From positions 1,254,748 to 1,318,747 of the forward strand of contig JACBWW010000029.1 of NCBI GenBank assembly GCA_020086605.1: a stretch of 64,000 nucleotides of DNA, given 5' to 3'. The translations under genes and the position numbers were made by a program. This DNA is from Lanius collurio (lineage: Eukaryota; Chordata; Aves; Passeriformes; Laniidae). A model generated the notes under the pieces. That model ran no database searches. It worked only from the letters and a program-made list of their open reading frames with translations, and had not been told where the DNA came from. Shown here piece after piece: positions 1 through 12,000 of this stretch (the first letter of the stretch is position 1; every line of letters starts with the position of its first letter).

Positions 1-2703
1 TTCCTCACAGCCATGAAGCCTGAGGTGTCAGCAGGGAGACAGTGCCAGTCCTTCACCCCAAGGGCTCAGAATTACCATTTTTTTAAAGCAACCCCAACTA
101 TGGAAATCCATTTCAATCAATTCTCCATATGGACATTAGTAAAGCCCCACTCATTGACTTCATCTCTTGTTCACAAGAAATGTAGCACATAATTGACTTT
201 TCAGATTGCAGGGCAGAATTCTGGGGCACGTGTGCCTGCAGTGAGCTTTCCCAAATCCTTTAATGCTCATTCCTAATCCCAACAAAATGAGCTCCGTGTT
301 CATATGGCCACAGAAATCAGTTACCAACATTACAGGAAGGACTGATGATGTTCTCACCCCAAACCAATTTTCTGTAACAATTCACTAACAAATTTCGATC
401 CAGCTTAAATATAATTAACAGTTGTTGTAAGAGCATTACTTTCCTAACCTGTTAGAGGAGCAGTGGGTTTGCAGAACACAACCAAGACCCAGTTTTACTT
501 TCAGTTCATTTGCCTATATCCCTCTGCATTGCTCACATATGGTTTTCACTGGTTACACTTTTTCTTTTTAACTTGGAAAGCCTTGAACATCCCCCACCAG
601 CAGATCATGCCTTGAAAACACTGACTGGTGGATTTATTAGCACTTTGTGAAGCTGTGAACACCACACCTGACTCAGGCAGGGTTTGGTGGCCTTGCCCAG
701 GGTCACAGGAAGCCGCTGTCACTGCGGCTCTGATGGTTCAGGGCAGCAGAGCTTGGTGTTCGTGCAGCACAGAACCTGCAAAGGCTGCAGTGAGGGTACA
801 AACCTCATCTTGGAGTATGGGGAGTCCCAAAGCCTCCGAGGGGCTGTGGAACTCCAGACTGAGAACCTCCTCTCCAAAGTTCCTCCAGCCCAGTGCAGGT
901 GTTAGCAGAGGGATCTGCTGTCCCACCAAGACTCTACAAAGTGTCCCTACAAACTCACAGAGTCCTTCAGAGCCCTGTGCACCCACACTGAGACAGATCA
1001 GCTGCAGCAGGGACAGCACAGGGAACCTGCACCTCTGCAGCTCCCTTGGATAGCAGCAGCACCACAAATTGCAGCCACTGGGCAGCTCCTCGTGGAGCCT
1101 GCTAACACAGCCTCACTCCAAGGAAGCTGAGGGAAGCTGCAACCACGAATTTGGCTTCACTGGAACCCTGATTAGTCTCCATCTATGAATACTGCCCCTT
1201 AAAGCCTTGCACTGGTGGTGGCTCTTTCATGGCAGTGCAGTTCCAGTGAACTTGATGCTCAGAGAGTGAAGTTCCCACCATCCAGTACCTAAAAACTCCA
1301 CACCTCCTATCCCAGCAGTTACCACCTGAAGCACTCAGATGTGCTGGGACTGTTCACGCTTCCAGAGTGGAGTTTCATGACAGAACAAATCAATATCACT
1401 AATGCTGAGTTTAAAGGTTCCTGTGTCCCAGATCCCCCTCACGTCCCAGCTTGCCCAGCAAACAATTCCTTCCCCATGGGTGCCGTGCACACAGCTCCAG
1501 TTGGATCTGCTGCTTCCCCACATCTCCTCACTCTCTCCACCCAAATTTACTGCAACACTTCTTTATGGAACTCGGCATTTTTCCTGCTTTCATTTTAATT
1601 GTTTTATTTTCTCTGATTGTCTCTGTTCCTCTCTGTAATTTATAGTTTCTTCTCCCCACTTCTGTTCTTCCTGCCACTTGCTGAACACAGAGAGACTTGT
1701 TTTAATTTACAGAGAGTGTGCTAGTGCAATCTGTTTCATTAACTTAATTAGTTTTATTTTGGCAGTTTCTAAAGGTTCCAGGATAGAAAAAAGACTCCAA
1801 CTATGCCAACCACTATGCAGACCAGCCACTGTAAGACAAATCCTGTCTTAAGGAGATTACAGGTTAGATTTGAAATAAATAGAAATTAAATGGTGGTCAA
1901 AGGTATTTGGGATGGAAAAAAATTATACAGTGAGGGCATTTTGTTAAATTTACGAGTTCCATCCTGCATCCACACACCTGTGTCGGTGTGGCTGAATGTA
2001 AGGGTTACCTATGGTACAATATTTCTGTAGGGCATTGTTCTGGGATACAAATGTCCTTATTTACCTCTTTTTAAAAGCACACACAGCACCTCTCAACAGT
2101 CAAAGGAGCCGTTTATGTTTTATTTTGATCCCTCAGTAGGGTCAAGCACATAATCTGCTGTTACTGCAGTGAAGCAGAGAGCAGCTCTGTTCCCTATGGA
2201 GCACAGGAATTGCTGGCAACTCCAGGGGATGTAAAACCCAACAATTGGCATTTAAATGACCACTGTCTTCCACAAGCAACACCTGCTGAAAAGGTGCGTT
2301 CCAGCAGAAACCTTGCAAGAGGAAATCTTCCATTTTATGCCCATCCTTCACATAAGTCCGAGCTTAACATAACAAAGAGCCTGCTGGGCTGAGCTATTGG
2401 ATCTGAGCGTCAGCTGCAGGGCTGAGTAGTTTTAGTTTCTTCATGTGTTAGTCGGGAATTTCTTGTAGGCTCAGGATTTACAGCCTAGTTCCCTACTCAG
2501 CGATCACAGGGAAGGGAACCGGGGCTGAGCGCCCTGAGCACAGAGCGGGACGGAACCACCATCACAAGATAAAACCTCTCTGCTTTGTAGCAAGGGCCAC
2601 GACCCTTCTGGCCTCCCTGCCTGAAAGGCGGCTGGAACTCGGCTTTTGCGAACTTCTGAGTGCAAGTGTCTGTGGAGCTGCTGAGGAATCAGAGAGCGGC
2701 TGC

Positions 2704-2765
2704 TCCATCCCGGGCAGTGTCCAAGGCCGGGCTGGACGGGGCTTGGAGCAACCCGGTGTAGCAGA
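2704..2765 (+). mobile_element. CR1 LINE fragment (short)
   Basis: A short stretch with the avian CR1 signature of a 'gcagtgtccaaggccgggct' type block followed by 'ggacggggcttggagcaacc'. The same block recurs in the longer CR1 pieces near 7950 and 31840. It is truncated on both sides. Confidence 0.55.
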
Positions 2766-2988
2766 AGGAAAATATTCATTCCTTTTCTCCCTTTTCGATG
2801 CTGCATTTTCCACCTTTACTTGATGTGCCTAATGTTGTTTATCACTTTAAAGTGCCGATTTACCTCACAAACGGCACCAGTCCCGCTGCCTTCCCCACAG
2901 ACGGGGAGGGCAACAGGAGGGTCAGACACTGACCTGTGGTGACCAGAGACAGCGCCCAGGGAATGGCTGGAGCGGTCTCAGGGCAGGG

Positions 2989-3212
2989 TCAGGTTGGATC
3001 TCAGTAAAGGTTGTTCCCCCAGAGGGTGCTGGCACTGCCCAGGCTCCCCAGGGAATGGGCACGGCCCCGAGGCTGCCAGAGCTCCAGGAGCGATGGGACA
3101 GCGCTGCCAGGGATGCCCAGGGTGGGGGTATTGGGGGGCCTGGGCAGGGCCAGGAGCTGCACTGGATCATCCCTGTGGGTCCCTTCCAACTCAGAATATT
3201 CTGTGATCTTTC
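2989..3212 (+). mobile_element. CR1 LINE 3' fragment
   Basis: The block starts near 'ggttggatctcagtaaaggt' and ends with the classic CR1 3' terminus: a 'gatcatccctgtgggtccc' block, then 'ttccaactcagaatattctg'. The internal 'ctggcactgcccaggctccc' segment is shared in inverted form with the copy at 40612-40810. It is 5'-truncated, as CR1 copies usually are, and lies about 600 bp upstream of the PWWP2A start codon. Confidence 0.8.
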
Positions 3213-3439
3213 CCCAGTGTCACCCCCTCAGTGCCCTCCCAGCACGGGGACCAACAGCTCCCCTGCCCGCACTGTACAACGCGGGAGGCAGTGCCAGGCT
3301 GTGTCCCGCAGGGGGAGCCGCTCCAGGGCGATCCCACCAGGGGCAGCTTCATCCCCACGAGGGGTGACCTGACCACGCTGAGGGACGACGGATCCCTCTG
3401 AGAGGCGCCCCCTCCCCCTCATGGCTGCCCTCCCGCCCT

Positions 3440-3816
3440 CGCCATCTTCCCCCGCGCGCTCCCCGACCCGCAACAGACACTTGGCACCGCCAATCAGCGG
3501 CGTCCCTCGGGAGCGACGCCTCCCTCCGCCAATCAGATGGCGAAGCAGCCACACAGGCCCCACCTTCCCCCTCAGCGGCGGCCTATAAAGCGCTAAGCCA
3601 CGCCCCCTCTTCCTTTTCCCGGCTCGGCACTGAATGAAGCCCCCTCTGGCCAACGAGAAGTTCCCGCAGCTTTGATGGGCAGCTGCACTGACTAATAGAA
3701 GTGCAGCATTGCGGAGCGCCCGCCAATAGGGAGCCACCTGCGGGAGCAGGGGCGGGCCCTCCCTCCCCACGGGCCGTGGCCGTCGCTCCCGCTGCTGGAG
3801 GGAGGCGGCGGAGAAA
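3440..3816 (+). promoter_or_regulatory. PWWP2A: PWWP2A CpG-island promoter and 5'UTR
   Basis: The sequence becomes strongly GC- and CpG-rich from about 3360 to 4870, as expected for a housekeeping CpG-island promoter. Two CCAATCAG boxes at 3490 and 3529 and a third CCAAT at 3723 suggest NF-Y binding. A TATA-like TATAAA lies at 3584-3589, with a pyrimidine-rich 'tcttccttttccc' initiator-like stretch about 25 bp downstream. The exact start site cannot be read from sequence. The 5'UTR would run from about 3610, or from a later CpG-island start, to 3816. Confidence 0.7.
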
Positions 3817-4801
3817 ATGGCGGCCATGGCTGCGGAGGCGGCGGCGACTGCGGCGGTGCCGGGGGATGGCGGGGCCGGTGAGGCCGAGCCCGAGATGGAG
3901 CCCATCCCGGGTAGCGAGGCCGGCGCGGACCCTCTGCCCGCCGTCAGCGAGGCCGTGGAGTCGGCGGTGCCGGATGGCGAGGAGGCCGACGGCGGCAAGG
4001 CCGAGGAGCCGCCACCGGTGCAGCGCGCCCGGAGCCCCGGCGGGACTCGCGAACCGGACGCGGGAAGGACGGAGGAGCCGCCGCCGCCGCGCAGCCCGGG
4101 GGTGGAATCGCCGCGGGCCGAGCCCCGCGCAGCGCCCAGCCCGGGGTGCTCGGAGCCGCCGCAGCCCTATTCACTGTTCGTGANNNNNNNNNNNNNNNNN
4201 NNNNNNNNNNNNNNNNNNNNNNNNNNNNNNNNNNNNNNNNNNNNNNNNNNNNNNNNNNNNNNNNNNNNNNNNNNNNNNNNNNNNNNNNNNNNNNNNNNNN
4301 NNNNNNNNNNNNNNNNNNNNNNNNNNNNNNNNNNNNNNNNNNNNNNNNNNNNNNNNNNNNNNNNNNNNNNNNNNNNNNNNNNNNNNNNNNNNNNNNNNNN
4401 NNNNNNNNNNNNNNNNNNNNNNNNNNNNNNNNNNNNNNNNNNNNNNNNNNNNNNNNNNNNNNNNNNNNNNNNNNNNNNNNNNNNNNNNNNNNNNNNNNNN
4501 NNNNNNNNNNNNNNNNNNNNNNNNNNNNNNNNNNNNNNNNNNNNNNNNNNNNNNNNNNNNNNCCCGGGGAGGAGCCGCCCCGGCCGGAGGAGGAGGAGCC
4601 GGATGCTGCCGCCGCCGCCGCCGTGGAGCCCGAGCCGGCGGTGCCCGCGGTCCCGGGCGGAGGGGAGGCGGAGGCGCCGGCGCTGCTGCCCGGCTCCGAG
4701 GTGCGGGTCACCCTGGACCACATCATCGAGGACGCCCTGGTGGTCTCGTTCCGGCTGGGAGAGAAGCTTTTTTCCGGGGTCCTCATGGACCTCTCGAAAA
4801 G
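3817..4801 (+). CDS. PWWP2A: PWWP2A coding exon 1 (interrupted by assembly gap)
   Basis: This is the first coding exon of PWWP domain-containing protein 2A, a nuclear chromatin protein that binds H2A.Z nucleosomes and H3K36-methylated chromatin and associates with MTA1/HDAC (NuRD-related) complexes. The start MAAMAAEAAATAA is followed by GEAEPEMEPIPGSEAG, which closely resembles mammalian PWWP2A as I know it. Residues 1-122 are readable before the N gap at 4184-4562. After the gap 80 codons are readable in a different computed frame, ending with the conserved stretches LPGSEVRVTLDHIIEDALV and GEKLFSGVLMDLSKR. The exon ends inside the last Arg codon at AG|gtgaga (4801/4802), phase 2. The N-terminal part is low-complexity (Pro, Glu, Ala) and probably disordered. 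Identity is very confident. The gap prevents a complete protein. Confidence 0.95.
4184..4562. other. Assembly gap (379 N) inside PWWP2A exon 1
   Basis: A run of N interrupts the GC-rich first exon. For the reading frames on its two sides to join, the missing length must be 2 modulo 3, but 379 is 1 modulo 3, so the N count is an estimate. GC-rich avian first exons are often lost this way. Confidence 0.99.
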
Positions 4802-7800
4802 GTGAGAGCTCAGGGGGAGCCGAGCCCGAGCCCCCACCCAGCGCCGGGCCCGGGAGCGCTCCGAAGCCGCCGGGGGCGGGATGGGGGCGGCCCTGCCGGC
4901 ACTCTCGTGGTTCTCTGCAGCTTCCCTTCCCTCCCATCCCATCGCTTCCCGTACCATCCCAGCCCTCCTTGGTCCCGGTCCGCTCCGGGTCAAGCGGCTC
5001 CTGCCCCCGCGTCCTCCCCGGGGAGCGGAGCAGCAGCTCCCGGGCATCCTTCTCCTCTTCCTCCTCCTCGACCCCCTCCCACCCGGGGAATGGGAGAACG
5101 GGAGAGCCAGGAGAGGGGCGAGCACATGGGCACAGCCTTTGGGCTTGGCCAGCGTTCCCAGCGCCTGCAGCAGCATCCCCGTGTGCCGGGAGAAGCACCC
5201 CGAGCGCAGAGCTTGGCGTTTATTCTGTCTTTGTACAGAACAGCCCCTGAGATCTGATTGCCCTGTTCGTTCGGGCTTACATTGCCTAGGTAACCCTCTT
5301 TTCCAGTACATACTATTTTACAGAATAATGATTTTCCAGCTAGGCTGTTGCAGTTATTAATTTGTACTGATTGCTCCTTGTATGCGATGAACGGGGTGAA
5401 GTTCCATGGTTCTTAAATATCCTTGTGGACAGGGGATTTTTAATGTATCACTGAGTAACTTATCAGACAGCAGAGTTTGGGGTTTGCTTTTTTTTCTACT
5501 GCCTGTCGATAGTGAGAAGCTCTTTGGAGACCAGAAATCATGGTATCTTACAAACAATCTAGGTTCTATCAGCAGGTGAAAATACTTCTTCATCTTAGTG
5601 GTTATTTCCTAGACATGTAAGGACTCTGCAAGTTAATGAGAGAAAAGTGAAATTTAAGCAAGGTTGTTATTTAAAATAATCATTATGCAAAATACGCAGC
5701 ACTTTCCCCCCTAAATTTAAGCTGTGTGTGGACATAAGTCTTTTATGTCCTTTAACGTTGTTAGTAGCTGTTCAGCAACTTCCTGGAATATTAACATTGC
5801 CAGTGCTTCCTAAAAGGAAAATTGTGGGGACCAGCACTTCTGGCTTGGGCCTCACTGTGTGGTTGGGGTTTGGCACAAAAGGCCTTGTCTGAACCCCAGA
5901 TTTTGGATAATGTCACAGAATGAAGTTTTCAGTCTGTCAGTTGATGAGGTGTGAAATGCAGAGCAAAACTGCATCACTTGTAGGGTGAAACAGCTCTCAG
6001 AGCAGGGCAGGAGGTGACACAAATGAAGTGTAGTCCTGGTTAACACCAATTCTTTTGTGGGTTTGAAGCTGTCCCAGCAGAATGCCATGGTTGCCCTGGG
6101 CCAGGAGGGTGGCAAAGCCTCCACTTCCAGGAGTGCAGGAAAATACCAGCCTCTCCTTTCTCCTGAAAGGGATCCTGTCCTCCTAAACACACCCATGTTT
6201 TCCCAGGTTCTTGTGCACTGAGGAGCCTCTGGCACGCAGCAGATCTGCAGCCCTTTGCAGCAAAATTCAGTTTGCAGGCTGGCTGCTGCTGCTGTGCCTT
6301 GGGGGAAGCATCCCCAGCCTCCCTGGGACAAACCTTTGCAGTGGGAACTGTGGAAAAGCCGGATGGGAAGGCTGGGGCTGCCCCTCCCAGGTTGTCTTTG
6401 CAGTGGAGCCATTTATTCCTTCAGAGATGCTTTTACTGGGAATCCAGAAGGGGAAATTTAAATTCTCAAGGCCAAGCTCTCCAGAGAGCCTGGACAAGAG
6501 CTCAGTTTTTAGACACAAGGTCTGTAATATTTGGCTGGTGACGACAAAATGTTGGTAGATAACAGGAGTCTCTTATCAAATGTCTCAGACAGGAAATGCA
6601 GTGAAAAAACAACCTCTAGAAATAGTCCAAGAGCTTCCTACCTGTAAGAAAAGGAAGCATTATAAAACATAAGTGTTACCTGTATGTCCAGCAGTTCAAT
6701 TTTGCCACTTCTGTGGTGAGTGACAGGTGGTATTGTTTAGGTATCAGCTTTTCCTTGTGTCTGTTTATTTTTGTTGGCTGTAGCAGCACCTGGACTTGCA
6801 GAACATGAATATTTTTTGTGAACTTCCTTCTGTACCTGTGGCAGGCCCTGGAATTCTTATAACAAGTTTTTCCACTGGACCAAAAAGAAAAAAGAAGGGC
6901 AGGGTTAAATGAAAACCACCTAAATTCCATGCATTTACATGACAACGCTGGCATTTCCAGCATGGGGGATATGTGGTTGCTGAAATCTGTCTCATTCAAA
7001 TGCATGATAATAATCTCAGGAACTTTCCTAATGCCAGAGGGATCAATATTTTAAGACTGACAGTTCTTACTAACTAAAAGTGACAATTTGTGTTAGAATT
7101 TACTCATTCAGTAGCTTCCAAAAGTGGCTGTGTTCACCACACGTGCTAATGCTGTGTTCTTTGTACACTCAGAAGGAAATCATTCCTGTTCCTTTTTATT
7201 TTTTTTTCTCTTTCTCCTCTGCACCCTCCAGAGCAGAGAAGGTGCTACTTCCATACAGCACTAAGAAGAGCAAGTGACCTTTTTAAAAACCTGTTCACTG
7301 GACTGTTTTTAGTCTTCTCAAGTCATGTTCTGAATTACTTGAACTTCACAGTGAAAGAAAAGCAAAAATATCCCCATGTATTTGTGATTTTAAAGAGTTT
7401 TTTGGCTATTTTTTAATCTCTTTTTCTATTGTTGAGACGATGCCCTGACTTGGCATTTTATTCTTGGTGACTTTGATATGAAGTCAATGATATTTGTATG
7501 AAGGGGCTGATTCCCTCTCCCACCCCTGTAAATGGGATGTCCATTTAAAGTTTGTACCACAAGCCCCTGAGTGTTCAGTGGACTTTATTCCTACATTTAT
7601 TTGAGGTAAGAAAGCATTTTCCTTCCTGTACCAATGGCAGTCTCCTGGACCTGCTGCCCAGGAGGTTTTGAAAACCAGCAGGAAGCAGGAGCCCAAATGT
7701 CCTGAGTGCCACATCCATTGGTTACACAGAGAATCCTTGTTTGGGGAGGAGCAGGTCCCCACCTTGGTTACTCTGAGGGCTCATTGCACAAATTAGGAAC

Positions 7801-7883
7801 GTGTTCCTACTGTTCAACTTCATTAGTGCTGCTGCCAGGACCTGTTAAGTGCTTTACTGATGCAGGGATAAATGGGATCTTGG

Positions 7884-8065
7884 GCAGGAATTGTTCCCTG
7901 GGAGGGTGCCCAGAGCAGCTGTGGCTGCCCCTGGATCCCTGGCAGTGCCCAAGGCCAGGCTGGACATTGGGGCTGGGAGCAGCCTGGGACAGTGGGAGGT
8001 GTCCCTGCCATGGCTGGGGTGGCACTGGAGGGACTTTAAGGCCCTTCCAGCCCATCCTGGTGAGC
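7884..8065 (+). mobile_element. CR1 LINE fragment
   Basis: The block runs 'ttgttccctgggagggtgcc', then 'cagtgcccaaggccaggctg', then 'gcactggagggactttaagg' and 'cccttccagcccatcctgg'. This is the typical degraded avian CR1 3' region in sense orientation, inside PWWP2A intron 1. The final octamer repeats are not obvious. Confidence 0.8.
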
Positions 8066-8980
8066 TGCTGTACCCAGCATTGCTCACTCCCTGTTTGCCA
8101 GGGGCAGGAGGTGTCCATCCACCTGCTGGCTCAGAGTAAATCCTGCTCTGCACCTGGAGGAAGTAGGGGGGAAGGAAACACCTGAGAAGTGTGGCATTTG
8201 TAAATCTTAAAATACAGGATTAAGAAGTTTTGTTTTAGTTTGTTCTTCTGGAGAAAGGATAATTATTTGTGTTTTTTTTTTTTCTTCCCAAAGATTAGGG
8301 AAGGAGGGGGAATAAATTTGTTTTCTGTTGTTTTGCCAGCAGTTAGGACTTGGCCTTTTTATTGCTTTATCATTTAAATAAAATTTTCCTTCTAAACCTG
8401 CAGATGGGAAGGACATGTGTCATGTCTTCTTCTCTAAACTAGTTCCCTTCTGACTTGCATGTGCTCATAATAGTTCTTGAGGGAGCAAGAGAGAGCAAAA
8501 AGTTGTTTTGTGACCTGAAAGCCAAAAGATATGCAGTGTGTTCCTAGCTGACATATGTGTGCAATTATGTGTTTATTGGGCTTTGGTTATGGGAGATAAG
8601 GAAGGACTTCCTGCACCAAGGTGTGCATGAGCTGGATGATGAAAATAGACTTTTACAGGCAGTTTGCAATCCTTACAATCCAGAAGCAGTTTTCAGGTAC
8701 AGCACTGACTCAAATCCTGTGCTTTCCCCAGTTTGTTAATTCAGCTTCTGTTGCAAAAGAATGATGTGAAAGGAATCAGCAGAAGCCTCACTTGAACAAA
8801 ACATGGCACATTTCTCCCTGCTTTCATTTAATCACCAGAGACAGCACGTGCTCATCCTCGTCTGGGGAAGGACTGGGTTTGTAGGAGGCCTGTTCTGTGC
8901 TGCACATTCCCAGCAGTACAGGAGTGTCTGTGACTCAGGGTTGTGTGTTTTGGTTTATTTTATAACTTGCTCTCAGTTCC

Positions 8981-9030
8981 CAAGGTGTCCCAAGGTGTCC
9001 CAAGGTGTCCCAAGGTGTCCCAAGGTGTCC
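8981..9030 (+). repeat. 10-bp tandem repeat (CAAGGTGTCC)x5
   Basis: Five perfect head-to-tail copies of CAAGGTGTCC, flanked by partial copies on either side ('ttcc' before, 'cac' after). It is a small perfect minisatellite in PWWP2A intron 1 and is likely length-polymorphic. Confidence 0.97.
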
Positions 9031-12000
9031 CACACCTCCTCACCTGCCCTCCTTGGGAGTTTCTCAGGAGCCCAGAGGGGCTTGGTGAAATTCTGGCATT
9101 TGAGGAACAGCCCCAACACTTCTTTGATGTTTGTTTTATTACCCCCAGAACATGGGAAGCTCAGGAGTGATGGGAGTGTGGTTGAAAGAGTAATTCAGGT
9201 GTCTTTTGCTTGTGACTGACAGAGGTTTTGTTGAAGGTGTCAAATGCAGCCTCACTTAGAGGGTAGGGTTGGATTTGGAGTCTGGATTGCACCTCAGACT
9301 CCCCTTTCCTGAGGAGATCTGTGCTCTTCAGCTGTTCTTTGTTGGTCTGGGATGTAACAGATGAGGCTTGATCTGTCCTTCCTTGTGGAATTCTCTGTAT
9401 TCCAGCAGCATGGCTTGTCCTGGCTTTCTAAGGGTTGCTTGACTCAGTCTGAGGTGTTGAGGCAGGGCAGGGGTGAAATTTTCAGTCTTTCATTTTATTT
9501 TCTGTTATGGGACTGATGAATATTGGCCATCTTAAACTCATCCATCATTTAATGGTATCATTCTCTTCCATGTATCCTGGGTCTGACATGAATGATCTTT
9601 AGGAGCATGTTCAAGGTATTTTATCTTAATAATAAAGTTTTGCAAGTGTGGTACTTCAGAATAGATCGCAGCAAATGTATCAGTGAAGTGTCTACTTCAG
9701 GATGCAACTGACAGCTAAGAATGGCAACAAATGTAAAAATGAGAAGATATTTCAGTTCAAACAGACCTTCAGCTTTATGGATGTGCCTGTAAAGTTATGG
9801 TAGTTAATGGAAAGCCTAAACTCGAAGCATCTTGTCTTGTCTTTATGTTGTGCTGTTCCAAAGAGTCACTCTCACTGCAGTCCTTTGCCATGTGTGCAGA
9901 CCTCTCAGTGAAATGTGCATTTTCTAGTCTATTTAGCTTGGTGTTACGTTGCTCAGGAGGTGAATAAACCCTGGAGTTGATTGTCTGGCTTCTGGGAATG
10001 CTTTTTTCAGGAAAGTGCCCACATTTAAAGCAATATATTCCATCTTGTGCTTTATCACACCAAGTAAATCCTTCATTAAAAATAGGTTGTTGCATAATGT
10101 GTGTTTTCAATGCAGGTTATTTTGAGGAGTTCTGCAAAACTTTGTGTTCAAATAGCTATGATCTAAGTGTGTATTACATGGAATGTTTTAATTTAAACCC
10201 TCAGTTTAAATGCATGAGATACATATCCATAGTTCTTTCAGTGTGTTATTATACTCCTGGAACTTCCATCCATGCAGTAAAAATGGCTTCAGTTGTTGCT
10301 GCCTTTTGCAGAGCACCAAGGATGATCTTGGGTACAAGAGCAATGCACAAGAGGTAACAGGAGATTTCTGCACTGCCTTGGTGGTGAAGCTGAGTTTTGA
10401 TCAGTCATTAACAGCAGACTTGATTTAACCCTTTGAAGTCCCAGTGCTCTGCTGATATTTGTTGGGTGTGTCCACAGACAAATGGGAAACAGTTTTGAAC
10501 CTTGTCAGTGGCTTCTCTCCTTTGGCAGAACAAGGGGCTTTTCATTTCTCTTCCTTTTAATAGAGAAGTCAGACATTGGAGGCTAAAGATGAGAACTTAA
10601 AGCTTTAGGTACTAATGTAAAACCCTTTGCCCCAGGGTGTGTTGTTTATGTACTTTGTTTGTGTACATACAGTCGTGAGTTAAAATGGGATTTGTTCCTT
10701 ATCTCTCATGGTTGTTTCTTTAAAAATACTCTTTAACTGTTCTGTTTTGCATACAAATGGAACAGTAATATGTGTTCATTGGAGTAGTTCTGCTGCAGGA
10801 TTTAGATTTGAAAAATGTGGCTTTACTTTCCTTAAAGTACTTAAGTTTTTGTGTTTATTAAACAAAACTCTGGCTTTAAATGAGTTCTGGGTTTGGTACC
10901 CAGACTGGTTTTTGGATGCCACGGCAAACTGGAAGTGAAGCCTCCCTGTTTTATTTCTGTCTCTGCATACCCTGGTCAATTGAAAGCTCCTCTCAGAGTA
11001 AATATCATTGCACTGCCAGAATTGATCAGGCTCGTAGTTCAGTTCTAGGTTCTGATATCCTGTTGCTATTTATGTCTCCAATGAAAATGTGCATTGCAGT
11101 GGTATCCACAGCAGAAGGGTGATCAATCCTGCTGATTGCCCTGGGTACTGAAAAACCTCTGAGAGAGGAGTTTGATCCAACAGATGTCACCCAGCCTCTC
11201 TCAAGGTGTGTTTTCAGGGCAGGTGAGAGTGGGGGCACCTTTGCAGGAGAGGACCTGGCACCATGGAAAAGTGGCTCTGCTTCCATAGGAGGGAAGCAGC
11301 AGGGCTCTGCTCCCCAGAACTGGGATTGAGGGTGAAGTACTTATTTCTGAGTTTGGTTTTTCTGATGCTTCAGTTTCAGATCCCCATCCCCTGTCAGTGA
11401 ATCCTCCTGTTCCTTGGGGTGGGATGGTCTGAGGCAGAAGCTTTACAGAGTCAGGAGTGGGCTGGGCAGTAGCTGGAACTTGGGCACCAGGGAATTATTA
11501 TTTTAAGCAAACAGTAATTGCAGTATATCTTTAGTTTCATCCAGAAAAACCTATTCTTGAAATCTTGTGGGGTCAGGTGATACCTGGGATCAAGATATTA
11601 AAAAAATGATTTTGTTTTTGGAATAAAGACGAGGCAATTCTTTGTAGAACTTAGACCTGCAACATGTGACAAAAGGAATGTGTTGGGAGTCTCACTGGGG
11701 GGTGACTGAAATGGTTTCTCTTCAGAGCTGATCTGGTGCCAGCCAGTGACTGACAGGAGGATCAGTAAATGTCATGATACAACTGAGCTGTGTGCCTTGG
11801 ATTTTTTGAATTTTGTTTTCTGTAGATGCCTTTTAGTCCTTCATCTCCGTGGCAGATGAACCAAATGCTTTTGCAGCTTTTCTGTCTTACTACTAACACA
11901 AGTGACTAGTTCAGCCTTGCAGCTGGAGTGACAAAAATTGCTGTGCTTGTATGAGATGCATTGATCTTCAAGGTCCACCAACCAGGTGTGTGAAAATAGG

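Larger units (their letters stand above)
1..3420. other. Intergenic region upstream of PWWP2A
   Basis: No exon can be supported here on either strand. Open frames are short and carry no recognisable domain. The first 2.6 kb is AT-rich, unremarkable single-copy-looking sequence. CR1 LINE remnants lie at about 2704-2765 and 2989-3212. In human the gene beyond the PWWP2A promoter is FABP6. I looked for FABP6-like exons on the - strand and saw none, so that gene probably starts further left. Confidence 0.7.

Noticed and set aside
1..3420. FABP6 exons expected on the - strand upstream of PWWP2A
   Set aside because: I searched for fatty-acid-binding-protein motifs and saw none. The gene is probably outside the window.
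3228..3998. 256-codon - strand open frame opposite the PWWP2A promoter
   Set aside because: It lies in a CpG island where stop codons are scarce, has low-complexity Ala/Gly/Arg content and no domain, and overlaps a CR1 end and the real PWWP2A start.
3944..5311. Long - strand open frames across the PWWP2A exon 1 gap
   Set aside because: Their length is created by the run of N and GC-rich sequence. The conserved protein is on the + strand.
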